In this document: piece by piece, positions 42,001 to 53,200 of the stretch
How positions within the stretch are numbered: position 1 is the first letter of the stretch
How the letters are laid out: every line of letters starts with the position of its first letter
NCBI GenBank assembly: GCA_903772945.1
Contig: CAICTM010000080.1
Span: forward strand, 1-64,000
From: Seminavis robusta
Lineage: Eukaryota; Bacillariophyta; Bacillariophyceae; Naviculales; Naviculaceae
Length of the DNA: 64,000 nt
Direction: 5' to 3'
Translations under genes and position numbers: made by a program
The notes under the pieces: generated by a model
Databases searched by the model: none
What the model was told of the DNA's origin: nothing
The model's input: only the letters and a program-made list of their open reading frames with translations

Positions 42001-44885
42001 TCCATGCTCAAAGACAATGCAACAGTCCCAGTATGTTGGATCTCATTATTGTACGCCTGGAGAAAGAAGGCCTCAGAGGATGTAAGGTCGTCATCCAAAG
42101 CCTCTGGGCTGGAGGTCACCGTAAAATCCAGGTAGAAGCCACTTTCAGTGACGACTGGTTGACCAACGTCTATGGCCTCCATTGCAGAATCGGAGCCAGG
42201 CAGGGAGTTGTATGCCTCCACAAATGCATGCATCATTTCTTGCTCAGTCCACCCGGTGGTCTGGCCACTAAAGGAAATGAAATAGTCTTCCCGCACTGAT
42301 GGGTTTGGCTGTGTTGGTGCTGGGGTTGGGTTGGTGAATTTGGGGGTTGGAATGTTGGTTGGGAGACTTGTAGGTTCCGTTGTTGGGCTGGTGGTTGGGT
42401 TTTCAGTAGGTGATGTTGTCAGTTCATTACTAGGGCTACCGGTAGGGTTGTATGTTGGCTGTTCTGTGGGTGACAGGATTGGGCTATCTGTTGGTTCAAA
42501 GGTAGGTTCAGGGGTAGGAGGATATGTTGCCTGGATTGTAGTTGGGTATGAAGAACCCGACGACACCACCCAGGAACTTGATTGAGTAATTGGTGTTGGT
42601 TCAAAGGTAGGTTCAGGTGTAGGAAAGTTTGTTGCAGTGATTGCAGTTGGGTATGGAGAGCCAGTATTTATTGGTGTTGGTCCAGGAGAAACTCCACCAT
42701 GATTCAAGGAAGGTATGCTGTCATCTCCAGAAGGTATCATTGGTGGACCATCAATCGAATGGGGGTTGGAATTGTTTCCACCGCCAGCTGATGGTGGTGC
42801 TGGTATCACCGAGGATAGTTTGGGATTCGTTATTGCTGCAATGGGTGGTAATGAGTCTTGCTGATTGGTTGGCTGTGCTGCCTGCTGTTGACTAGCAACG
42901 CTTGGAGCTTCATCTGTGTTGGCTGTGGAATTTGATGGACTCATTGCTGCTGGTGGAAATGTGCTGATATAGCTACTTGGATTTCTGCTTAAAACACTGG
43001 TGGCACCAGGAGTTGGACCAGAACCAACTATTGGACTAACCATTGATGGTGGCCCCATTGTTGTCTGAATGGGTGAAACATCCACAAGAGAAGGCATGCT
43101 GTTTGCGTCACTATTTGTGTCACTGGCACTTGGTACAGCTGATGGTGCTAGGACAGGAGAAATGGATGTTTTGGCTTGCTGCATAGGAGCACTTGCTGGC
43201 GCCTGAGTGGGACTTAGATCTGAGACTTTGGAATTTGTGGGTGCAGCACTTGCAGGATATGTTGGTGCTGATTCAACTCCTGGAGAGTTGGGTGCTATGT
43301 CTTGCTGTACAGGGGTGTTTGTTTGAGTGCCGACTGTGGGGTTCGACACTTTTTCCATTGAGGCTGTGGGGGCGGCCGCTGTTGTTGCTAAAGGAGTTGG
43401 CACCTGTGGAACTTCTAGCATATCTTTTTCCTGGTCATTCATGTTGCTATTCCAAATGGAATCAATATTTGGCAATAGCCCAATCAGATCACCAGGTCCT
43501 AACCAATGAGTCTGATCTGGTAATGTCTCTCCTGTGATAGGGTCAACTAGCACCACAAACATGATATCCACTGGTGATTCTTGCTGTTCTTGATCTGCTG
43601 GCAGCAGGTTTTCTTGTTTTGAATCATCAGTCTTAAGAATGGGTTGTATCGCCTGCGTGAACTGGTCAATGAAATCATCAACCGCCCTAACAGATTCAAG
43701 CTGTGGACTCACTTTTGTGTTGGTTCCAAATAGTGGGTCTGTGTCTGAGCATCCAAAGCAATGAACAGTGGCAACCCAAAGCGTATTGGTAAAATTGTTC
43801 ACTTCAGATGATTCAACCTGCATCATTTGGACACCATCCTCTGGAACGTAGGGCATAGCACACCCGTCAACCACATTGTTGGCTCCATTGGTGGACTTGG
43901 CAGTGATATTGTTGTAAACCTGTGCAAAGATATTTTCCAATTCTTCCTTGTTCTCTAGCACCAACGCACTTGTGGAAGGAGCATCAATGGTAGTGTTGTG
44001 ATCACTGTTAGCTTCCAATGAAGGTGAAGAAAAGACTATTTGCATGACCCCTTGCTTGACATCCATGGATCCAATAATTTCATTGCAGCCTCCAGGACGA
44101 GCAGCATTGTTTTCACTGTCGTTGCTGATTCCTGTGGCAACTCCAGCTGTAGTAGTAGCGACTGCAATAGCCACAGCCACAGCAAGCCCAATTATGCTAG
44201 GTGGTGAAAGAGAAGAGACAACAGCCGACATTGTCGAAGCCCCAACTCCAGCAGCAGCCGACTGCCCAGCCATGACTCCTGCTCCTACGCCAATGGCTGC
44301 TGATTGGGAAGCCGCAATTGACATGGTTTGAACACGACTATCTTCCTTGGGTGGCACTGGTCCATCAGAATCATCATCCTTCTTTCTGGCAAATCGAAAG
44401 AAATTCAGGCAATAGCTCAGGAGGAGCCTGGGCCAAGTACAGATGCTGTAGACAATGTCATAAGCATTGCTGTATAAATACTCAAAAGCAATGGTCTGCG
44501 CAGCACCGTTTCGAATATCTCGTTCCAAATCAGCACTGTTAATGGAGAATTCAAAGTTGCTGGGAGACTCGCTGATGTCCCCGGCATTAGCATCCTGTGG
44601 GTCATTCAAGGGGTCATCCATGGAACTGTCCTCATCACTGTCATCCTGACCTGGTGCTTTGTTATTGCCATCTTCCATCATTGTCATTTCCATGGTATTG
44701 TCCCTGACATACCTGGAATCATTGGGACCGGTCCAAGAGTTCCTCGTAGTTAGCAACGATTCCGATCGAAAACGATCAGCAGCAGCATCCCTCAAGAAAG
44801 AATCGCGAGGAACAGAATCCGGACCAGGTACGGTGATCTCTTGTTCCTCCACCATGTTCATCGCTACTTCCTCAACCACGGTCAT
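39014..44885 (-). CDS. ten-exon surface protein: membrane segment, Pro-rich linkers, paired modules, DUF285 (BspA-like) repeats
   Basis: Exons fit GT-AG and phase: 44885-40790, 40700-40632, 40545-40504, 40398-40300, 40227-40117, 40023-39949, 39840-39766, 39626-39552, 39421-39349, 39218-39014; about 1639 residues. The head is acidic and cytosolic-looking, with a membrane helix at about 231-252 (IIGLAVAVAIAVATTTAGVA). Next come a Ser/Pro/Thr-rich stretch, PTxxPT repeats, two tandem modules of about 100 residues (each starting EDYFISFSG..TGWTEQ), and a long PSxxPSxxPS linker (plus-strand 40860-41660). Exons 2-10 encode DUF285 repeats such as DTSSVTTLAGTFNYANSFNG and DTSKVTDMSSLFVGCSSFNG, ending in a Cys-containing tail. 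DUF285/BspA proteins mediate surface contacts in bacteria and protists. Here an adhesion or wall-associated role is inferred. Its upstream region resembles that of the gene at 10501. Confidence 0.85.
40860..41660 (-). repeat. PSxxPS coding minisatellite
   Basis: Within exon 1 of the surface-protein gene a 12-base unit coding Pro-Ser-x-x is repeated dozens of times (PSSNPSLGPSTVPSKNPS and similar). It likely forms an extended, possibly glycosylated, stalk that lifts the DUF285 repeats away from the membrane. Near-identical blocks around 41480-41580 show recent unit duplication. Confidence 0.8.
41690..42298 (-). repeat. two tandem copies of an unnamed module of about 100 residues
   Basis: Copy 1 (plus-strand 42298 down to about 42000) and copy 2 (41985 to 41690) share EDYFISFSG.TTGWTEQ, FVEAYNSLPGS, DLTFTVTSSP/EFTVTSSPGALD and a closing stretch with ALSLSME or AESISFSS. 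The pattern of a beta strand, a helix with EAYNSL, and a strand with TVTSSP is a little like a SEA domain, but I would not assign it. Confidence 0.65.
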
Positions 44886-46179
44886 CTTGATCGTTCGAGA
44901 TTGGTATCCTAATGATGTTTGGCCTTTTTGGTACCGTAGCAGGCTTTCGATCCGACTTAGTGTTCAACTGGCTGCAACAATCAGAAGTCTGAGCCGACAG
45001 CCTCAAGGGGTAGGACACTGGTAGGAACAACAACTTCAAAGCAGGGCTGGATATAATCGTCTCGGCTTCAAAGAGAGACTTCGTCTGCGCCAACACGGTC
45101 CAAAATAAGTCTTTGCCTTTTGACGGCGGCAAGGTATCGGTGGCAAATAATGACACCTCATGGAACACGCCATCTTTGGCTGGTCTTCATTTCCGCTGAC
45201 GCTTTGAGAAAGAATTAATGTCTGAGACCACTGTTCCCAAATGGCTTCAACAAGGAGATAACAGCCAAGTTGCCGAGTTCTCATGACGAGAATTCAATCT
45301 CTCGAAACTTCTTACAGAATAGTCCGAATACCTGTACCGGTGTACCGGTAAGGTAAATGACGGGCAATTGAGGTACTGTATGCATAGATCTGGTAAAACA
45401 GAAGTAATAAAATTCGTAATTGATAAATACCTTTATTTTAATAGCAGAATATTTACCTGAACTACCTGATTATTTGAAGGAAAAGCAAATCTGAAAGAAG
45501 TCTTGGAGGAGGCCGAACCGACGCACCATCTCCCTCATTGAAGCACCGGGGGTTTAGAGTGAAATGCGATTTACGAGCGGCTTTTTCTCCGCGGTTTATT
45601 CTCTTCAGAGCTTCGTCATGAGCCACATTTTGGAAGCAAACCAAAGACACTGTCCCACCTGCGAAAAGGTACATTTTCAAGGACGACCTGCAGATCCACA
45701 CATGCTACAACCTACCATTGCTCCAAAAAATCCAAGAATGGGTCCACAAGCAGCGGGCCGCACCTCGGGAACGACCCAAGATACAGGCTTGTCACTACCT
45801 GATTCTACGGTTACCGGAAGAGTTTACTAGTAATACAGACAATTCCATTTCTATTTGTTGCTTCTGTGCTGAACATGGATCACTCGGAGAGCAAGAAGAG
45901 GAGATCAAGAAGCTGCCTCGGAATGTACGAAGTAGTTAACTCCAGCCCTATCTCCAGTCTACGTCAGAGTCAACAGAGTGGAGTCATCGAATGGCAAAAC
46001 AACTGAGAAATGGTGGGATTTTCAACTCCGTGCGCAACTGGAACGTGCGATTCGTGTGTGCTTCCTCCTTTGCTAGCTGGACAATGGCCGAGCTGGCAAA
46101 ATCGACGGTAAGGAATGCTTTGCGTTGCACATGCGAGTCTGGGGTAGAAACCCAAAGAAATTCAGGAACTTGTCAATCG
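44886..46179. other. upstream region of surface-protein gene; possible small frame
   Basis: Bases 44985-45285 resemble the region upstream of the gene at 10501. A plus-strand frame around 45660-45939, read through IHTCYNLPLLQKIQEWVHKQ and ACHYLILRLPEEFTSN, has protein-like composition, but no start or family is clear. It could be a small gene or an exon fragment. A GTACCGGT cluster lies near 45335. Confidence 0.45.
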
Positions 46180-47120
46180 AGCCATGAAGTCAAGCGGATT
46201 GCAGGCACCTGATACTCCATCGCACAAGATAAAGCCCGGTATAGATATTCACTGCCAATACCCGCTCCCTGGCCGCCTCCAGAATGCGTTCTGCCAAGAA
46301 TTTTGATTGGGATATCCCGTATCCAGTCGGATGGCTTCCGTGCTTGTTGATTCAAGATTGTCATCCTCAAACACGTCGGTAGTGCCCATCGCCGAGCCCA
46401 CCGGGCCAAACACTGCCAGCGTCGATACAAAGTGTAGAGCTTTCTGACGACCATCACTGTAGAACTGGATCATTCTAACGGTTCCCTGCACATTGGCAGC
46501 GACGTGACATCTGTAAGGTCTCGTGTAATCGACACGAGCGCCGCTGTGGATTACCGTGTCTACATTTGAAGCTAGCTCTTCATGCATGCTTTGTTCTAAA
46601 ACCAACCTTGACTGAGTGAAGTCTCCGAGCGCACAGCTAAGGCGTCCATCGAAATGCCTCTGTTCCCATATCCCGTACTTCTCCAAATTGCGTCGAATGC
46701 GTGTCATGGCGTGCTCAGCAGAGTCGGCCCGAACGAGGACACACACGTGCTCAATATCGCCATCGTTCAACAGATCACGTAACAGGTAGGCTCCCAGAAA
46801 ACCAGTTGCACCATTAAGAGTATTCGTGTCGGTGCAAATTTGGAACGCAAAATCTCCTTTCGGTTGCTGTATTGAAGGGTCCAGCTCAGCGTCCTGGAGC
46901 ATGCGGAGATCGTTGTCATCGTCACCCAATCCAGATTGCCTTGGCGTATCGATCGACGACACGAGCCAAACCTGAGATTGTTGGATCTCCGAAGAACTTG
47001 GCACTAGGGCAGCGAACTACAAAGTTCTCTTCGCAAGCTACTCCAATAATCGCGTACGTCGAGCAATAGTACGTCACAACTAAACTTTTGTAATTCCAGA
47101 CCGCGTTCTCGCATTGCATC
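46180..47120 (-). pseudogene. remnant of a carrier-protein plus thioester-reductase (NRPS-like or Lys2-like) gene
   Basis: Reading minus, the end of a carrier domain appears first (FFGDPTISGLARVV, about 47005-46930). In another frame comes a thioester-reductase domain: a Rossmann loop NGATGFLGAYLLRDLL, then VCVLVRADSAEHAMTRIRRN, LEKYGIWEQ, LSCALGDFTQ, DTVIHSGARVDYTRPYR, AANVQGTVRMIQF and KALHFVSTLAVFG. After LDTGYPNQ the frame shifts by one base; the catalytic-region helix continues as FLAERILEAARERVLAVNIY and then stops. Such domains reduce a carrier-bound acyl or aminoacyl thioester to an aldehyde, with NADPH. The adenylation domain is missing and at least two frame changes are needed, so this is a broken fragment, not an active gene. 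No intron with good sites explains the changes. Confidence 0.65.
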
Positions 47121-48032
47121 GTCGTGGATCAAGACGCGAGTGCCGCAATGTTGCTTGGAGGACGTGTTTCCTGTGCCCTGGGTCGAACGTAGAGTCGAGT
47201 CGAGTGGGACGAACGTAACACGCATGCACCTGCGTTGACGATGGCCAAAGCTGTTATCGCCGGGTTACGAGTACTAGCTAAGCTGACCGCTCCACACACA
47301 AAACGCGACAGGTTCTTCTGCCATCACTGCAAACTCTGTCATTCGAGAGAAGAGTGTGGGCCATGCGATTCGATTTGATTCGATTTGATTCGATTCGCAA
47401 GGGCATAGCATGGAGACTCCCATCCGTCGGCGCCGCAAAGGATCGGCGTTTACCTTTGCTTCAAAGATTTCTAGTAGTCTACGGTATGCTCATCTATATC
47501 TATATCTTGTGACCAACTTGAGGAGCTGGTAAGGACGAGTCTGCTATAAGGCTGATACGAAGTACCGTACAGTAGGTCATTGCAGTCACAGCTTATTAGT
47601 TAGAAGGGTGCAATCTCAAACTGTGATCCTCTCGCTCTTTCTTTCAGCGGAGGTATACCGTAGCAGCTTCGACTAGACTAGGTTAAATCAATTAGTGAAC
47701 CCGGGCCCTAACCATTTTTAAGTCTGCACCGTGCACCCCCACTACTTCTATTGTGTGACTTTGTAGCTCTAGCTAGAGACCCCCCACAGATACTTTAGCA
47801 CAAATATTATTATTGCGTTGTCCTGATCGAGCAAAAGATACACAACCATACCCTCCACCCTCCACCCTCCACAAATTAATCAAATCGTTCTACTAGTCTA
47901 CTCTACTAGCTAGTATTGCAATTGCTGCTGAGCTACTCCACTACAGTACCTAATAGCTGCTGTACTATCTCCACTATATCCGTTAATTGCCTGCTTCTGT
48001 TTTGACTTGACTGAACGAGAGAGAGAGTGACA
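47121..48032. other. intergenic with AATCG/GATTC tract and leader of the next gene
   Basis: A pentanucleotide tract (GATTCGATTT units) lies at 47362-47399. The stretch 47740-48030 is the likely promoter and leader of the following gene, with a GAGAGAG run just before its ATG. No gene is seen. Confidence 0.55.
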
Positions 48033-48797
48033 ATGACAAGACTACTATTCATACGGCGTACCACTACAGCTTTACGACCGCCCTTCTTGCTGTTATTATT
48101 AGTATCACTACTGATCATTCTACCCACCACAACATCAGCCTATCGAATGGGCGATGCGATTGACGCCGAAATTTCGATTCCCAAGAAACAAGCCTCAGGT
48201 GCTACCACTAGTGCTACTAATAAGAATGAGGAGATTGCGTTGAAACGAAGTCAAATGCCGTTATTTGGCATGAGCACATCGTCCAAAGTCCAACTGGGCG
48301 ATGCTCCCAAATTCTCACTCGTGTTGGAAGAAGGCTTTCGATCGTTGCCCGTCGTTTGGCTCAAAAAGGGTAGTAGTGCTACTAGTAGTGAAATAATGGT
48401 ATTGGAATCGTTGGAAGTTCAATTGGTCTTTTCCAGAAGCAGTGGCGAAATTCATGCCCTTCATCATACACCCAAATACAGCAAGGCCGACACTGCCGAT
48501 AGCAATCGAGACAATCAAGAAATCACGCTTCGCTATAATTGGATCGAAGAAGAATCGGTCGATTTGAACGGAGGAGCCTTTGTCATGTTTTTGGCGGTAT
48601 TCATTGTGTCGCTCTTCTTTTTGATTGATCTCTGTGGACTCTGTGCAGACAATGACGATATTTACGACACTATCGGCAATCAAGATCCCTACTATTCCAA
48701 CCCCAATATCAACACTACGACAACCTACGATCATAATAATCCAATCGATCCAATGGCAGTCATGAGTGGAGGCAGACCGGCTCCCAAGTACGAGTAA
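48033..48797 (+). CDS. signal-peptide, single-pass membrane protein of unknown function
   Basis: About 254 residues from the ATG at 48033. A signal peptide is clear (FLLLLLVSLLIILPTTTSA, cleavage after TSA). The exported part is about 165 residues, without cysteines or a recognised fold (words KFSLVLEEGFRSLPVVWLKK and LESLEVQLVFSRSSGEIHAL). A single membrane helix follows (GGAFVMFLAVFIVSLFFLID), then a short acidic, Asn/Tyr-rich cytosolic tail (DDIYDTIGNQDPYYSNPN). It is probably a type I protein of the plasma or an internal membrane. I know no named family. The start is reached after a long AT- and GA-rich leader. Confidence 0.7.
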   Translation: MTRLLFIRRTTTALRPPFLLLLLVSLLIILPTTTSAYRMGDAIDAEISIPKKQASGATTSATNKNEEIALKRSQMPLFGMSTSSKVQLGDAPKFSLVLEEGFRSLPVVWLKKGSSATSSEIMVLESLEVQLVFSRSSGEIHALHHTPKYSKADTADSNRDNQEITLRYNWIEEESVDLNGGAFVMFLAVFIVSLFFLIDLCGLCADNDDIYDTIGNQDPYYSNPNINTTTTYDHNNPIDPMAVMSGGRPAPKYE

Positions 48798-49200
48798 TGC
48801 GATCCAATTTAAAAACAAAACAATTCAACTATAGAGATATCTCCGTTTGAGTTTGATTGGCACTAGGTAGACCATGTATCCCCACCCTCGAGCAGTGTAT
48901 CAAGGCGAAGTGAGGGCAATGCGCTGTGCTTTGCCAGCTCGGTTAACCTTTTTGCCTGTACTGCGCTGTTTTCGTTTGTCCCCTTCTGCTCAATTGTGTC
49001 CTCGTCTTGGAGGAGAATGACACATTGCTTCGTTTCACATTGATATCGCCCCGTCGTCGTGCCTTGGTGCATTCGCCACTATAGTCTGGGAATTATTGCT
49101 CTTCCACAACAAAGACTTCTTGCCACGCACCATGGCTACTCTTTAGCCCATTCTTTGTTGATTCGATGAACTCTGGGTTTTCACAAAAGTTCTTTGGACA
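48798..49200. other. intergenic spacer
   Basis: Downstream of the membrane-protein gene. I see nothing beyond chance frames. Confidence 0.5.
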
Positions 49201-49794
49201 GAGGCATGGTTGTCACTAAACTCGCCACAAATAAAACAATGATCTGGATCTTCATCATCTTCATCATGGCCACAAGGACTTGTTGTTACACCAAGTGCAC
49301 TTCATATTTATTGGTTGCTTGCACCCATCCTCTTTGGTGATCGATCCAAATGCCACACTGGATGGATGGTGGGGCATTTCACAGCCCCATCTTCTTCCTT
49401 CCAACCATGTTTGAAAGAATTTCGTCCAGTTCTTCGTCTGGGTCCTCGTCGACGTTAAAACTACTGTATCTTTTGATGCTTCTCCACCATAGCCCCCATG
49501 TATCAATCGGCAACCGGCAGGTTGGACAACCAGGATATGCCTTTGATGAGGTCTTGGATTCTTGTTGTTCACAATACTCCACCCAATGGGTGAGACAGCC
49601 AGGGCTTGCAGCAAAAGCTGTGAGAACGCAACAATGACATTGTTCCAAAACGTATCGCCTTGGAAGCAAATCTCTACATGGTCACCGTGCCACAAACGAC
49701 GGGCTACCGTGTTCGTTTTCTTCTGATCTTCTTCAGGGGGCACTTTCCCCTTTCCAAAACATGGTTTTTGTTTTACCTCTGTTTCCAAAGTCAT
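49201..49794 (-). pseudogene. possible broken zinc-binding (RING-like) protein fragment
   Basis: The minus strand opens with MTLETEVKQKPCFGKGKVPP and, in another frame, gives cysteine- and histidine-spaced words (CHCCVLTAFAASPGC, LTHWVEYCEQQ, GCPTCRLPIDTW) that look like part of a RING or related zinc site. An acidic stretch (DEDPDEELDEIL) follows. Further on, DEDPDHCFICGEFSDNHAS adds another CxxC-type pair. Frames change at least twice and no splice sites explain it. It may be a degraded host gene; the family is not certain. Confidence 0.3.
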
Positions 49795-50292
49795 TAGACT
49801 ACAACTAAATAACTGTTAGGAATTTATTAAAAGACAGTGGTTGGCAGTGGCACTGGTCAACCAATTTTGTAAGTTTGGCAGCAGCAATCATGCCCAAACG
49901 CCTTCGGTTTTCACTCGAATGCTCGCATCGAATGAGTCTCTTTGGCATGGGAAGAAAAAATGAGACGGTTGAGAAAAGTGAGTTGGGGGTAGATGAGAGA
50001 GATTTAACTATTTGTGCTCCTGGTCATAGTTATTAAACATCTCCGGGTGTAACGGTTAACATAACCAGATCACTTCTGACTGAATGACTCATCGAATACT
50101 GTACACCTACTAGTGTTTCAGATAGATGTACTCTTCAATAAGCCTTTTGATTCCCGGAGGCATACTTCCCAAATTTCTAAATTCCTGGAAGCACGTGGCC
50201 AGTTTTGGCGGCACCGCATGCATGCTTGGACACAACACAGAGGATGAATGAATGAATGCTGAGAACATGGTGAGAGGAGTGCCAGTTCATGA
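49795..50292. other. intergenic, upstream of the esterase-ABCG gene
   Basis: Likely promoter and leader of the fusion gene. GAATGAATGAATG near 50245 is a short simple repeat. Nothing else is recognised. Confidence 0.5.
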
Positions 50293-53200
50293 ATGATGAA
50301 GAGAAGAATAAGAGCCATGTCTAGTACAAGTAGTAGTACAAGTAGTATGAGTATGAGTATTGGTATGAGTAGGTCAAGGTCAGTGTATGGTCATGCTGGC
50401 AGAAGAAGAAGACACAAATCCAATCCAGTACTTCTATTGCTGCTTCTACTAGCACAACTACTAGTCCAAGCCATTGACGCTGCACTGCTGTGGACTCCCT
50501 TTGAAGACACTAGTGATGACTTGAGTACTACTACTATTCCTACATGCGCCGACGGAAGTCCCGCTGGAATGTTTGTCGAAGACGTCCATGCGGCAAATCC
50601 CGTGGATGTGACACGACATGTGATTGTCTTGACAGGCGGTGGCGCGTGTACGGATCCATCCGATTGTCTCGATTCCTACGAGATGGAACCCTTCAAGTTT
50701 TCATCTAAGCAACTCCCACCACAGATTCAAGGACACACCATCCTTTCGTCTCTGGCCGCGAAGAATCCTACGCTTCACAAGTACCGGAAATGGCTCTTGC
50801 CCTATTGCACACAGGATTTCTTTCTCGGTTCCCAAACCACACCAGCCAGTGACAGCAACTTTATCCACGGTGGAGAACACGTCTTGACAGCCTCTCTGGA
50901 ATTGTGGAAAGATTTGGCTATAAAGGATTTATTGCCCAATCAGAATATCACTCAAGTCGTCGTGGTGGGATTGAGTGCTGGAGCCGTGGGAGTCATGAAC
51001 CAATTGCCACTCATAAGACGCATTCTAGCAGACGCACACGCCGAAAATGTCAAATTCATTTTGGATGCTCCCACGGTATTGAGTGATCAAGCGTATACCG
51101 ACAAGGATTTCAATGACATGATGCTTCGAACCGTCAATTTGACCCAACACCCGTATTGTAATCCACAAGCTCCCATTTCGCGACTGTATTCTCCCATTTC
51201 CGCATTGCCCTGTTGTTTGTCATCCCATTGCATGTGGCGACATCATCCCAGTCTCACACAGTATTATGACAACAATCCAACTCCATTTGTATCGGATACC
51301 ATGCTCGTCTTGGATTCGGCTTATGACACATTTGCCCTGGCGGCTGGAACCGTTGATGATGGTGGAAACAACGACAAGGACGACAGTCATGACAAGGAAA
51401 ACAAGATCAGTGAGGACCACGAAGATGTCAATGATGCCTGGTCCATTGTCGAATCGGCAGGACGACGAAAAGCAAGAGTCTTGGAAACCGCCATTCTGGC
51501 ACAGTGGCAGCAAATGATGATGTTACAAAATGACAACAGCAATGATACTGACAGCAACAATCTACTATTACTACCCGATGACAATACTCTTCAAACATCA
51601 ACAACAAAATCACGAGTCCAATGGATTTTTGCCTCGTGTGTCACCCACACATTCTTACTGCCGGCATTGGAATTCTTGGAACTCAGTTGTCGTTACGGGA
51701 ACTACGAAGATGAAGATTTTGATATTGTCTGCAATGCCACGGGGTTTGCGACCCGGTTTTCCATTGACAATGACAATATTCGAGTCTTGACGTGGAGGAC
51801 CATTGATACGTGGGATCTCGTCCAGTTTGAAAATCAATCCATTCATCAAATTATTGATGCATTCGTTGTCAGTAGTACTGCTAGTAGCGGACACAACGTG
51901 GATGATGATGATGACTCGATCCAAACAACAACCACTGCCGTCATTATGGAAGATGATGCCATACAACAATCACAGCAACAACAACAATCATCGTCATCAT
52001 TGACGACGAATCGACAGTTATTATCCGCCCTCCATGTCCAGCTCGAGGATTGTTATGGACCCAATTGCATGCCGCTGGGCAGCAAACAAAACAACAACAA
52101 CGACAACGATGACGACTACGATACTCCTTCTTGTCAATCCATGGTCCAGGTCGATGCCACCTTTCGAGCCGTACCGATGCCCTTTACCATTTTTTGGACC
52201 GTACTGCTAGTTGGATTTGTCAGTGGGGCACTACTCCTCCGAATCGCATCGACAAAAGAAGAACCCGAACAAGGAAATCAACAATCCATACTCGACCGAT
52301 ACAAACGACAGCATCCCTCTGCCACCACCACGGAACAAGAACAAGACTTTTTGACAACAGCCACCGCAATGCCGGTCGAAGAAGGCCGTCGAGGATCCCT
52401 CTACGGAAGTCTTCAACGAGAATTGTCCGCACGTCGCAACAATGGCAAAGACTTTACCCTCAAAGATATTCGTGTCCAAACCGACAAGGGAGCGATCTTG
52501 TTGGAGATCCAGCAACTCGCTCTCGCGTACGGTACCGTCAATGGCATTTGTGGTCGGAGTGGCGCGGGAAAATCGACGCTACTCAAAGCGCTCTCGTTAT
52601 TACAACGATCGGGAGTGCGTGTGTCCATGTCGGTGGGAGGAGGAGCTTTGCGCAATATGCGAAGGGCATTTTTGAGACAAGACGATGCCGTTGCCTTTGG
52701 ACAATTGACGCCATCGGAATACTTGTATTGGAGTGCATCGATTTACGGAACCGATCCACACATGTTTGAAAATCTATACATGTTTGCCGAGGGACTCTTT
52801 CATCGTGGTGGGAATAAGAACAACAACAACAACAAGCTGAACCATAGTACCGGAGAACAACCCAAAGTGATGCATCCGTTTTACGACACCAAGATTGCGC
52901 AACTGAGTGGGGGACAGAAACGGATTCTCTCCATTGCGACCACGTTATTGCTGGACCCCAACATCTTGCTGCTGGACGAGCCGCTCAGTGGGTTGGACAG
53001 TGTTTCCTCGTTGCAGGTCATGACGTCGCTACAGTACATTGTGGAACGTTGCGGTTGCATTGCCTTGCTGACGGTGCATCAGCCATCGGATGCCATTTTG
53101 GAATTCTTTGATCGGCTGTTGGTTGTGAGCGCTGGCAAATTGGCATTGAACAGTCGCATCAGTGATGGAGGGGTCAAAGCTGTCAGTTCACGACTCAACA

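Noticed and set aside
47004-47225. Frame rich in Ser/Leu upstream of the reductase remnant taken as part of the gene
   Set aside because: Only the last 15 or so residues of the neighbouring frame match a carrier domain; the rest has no support.
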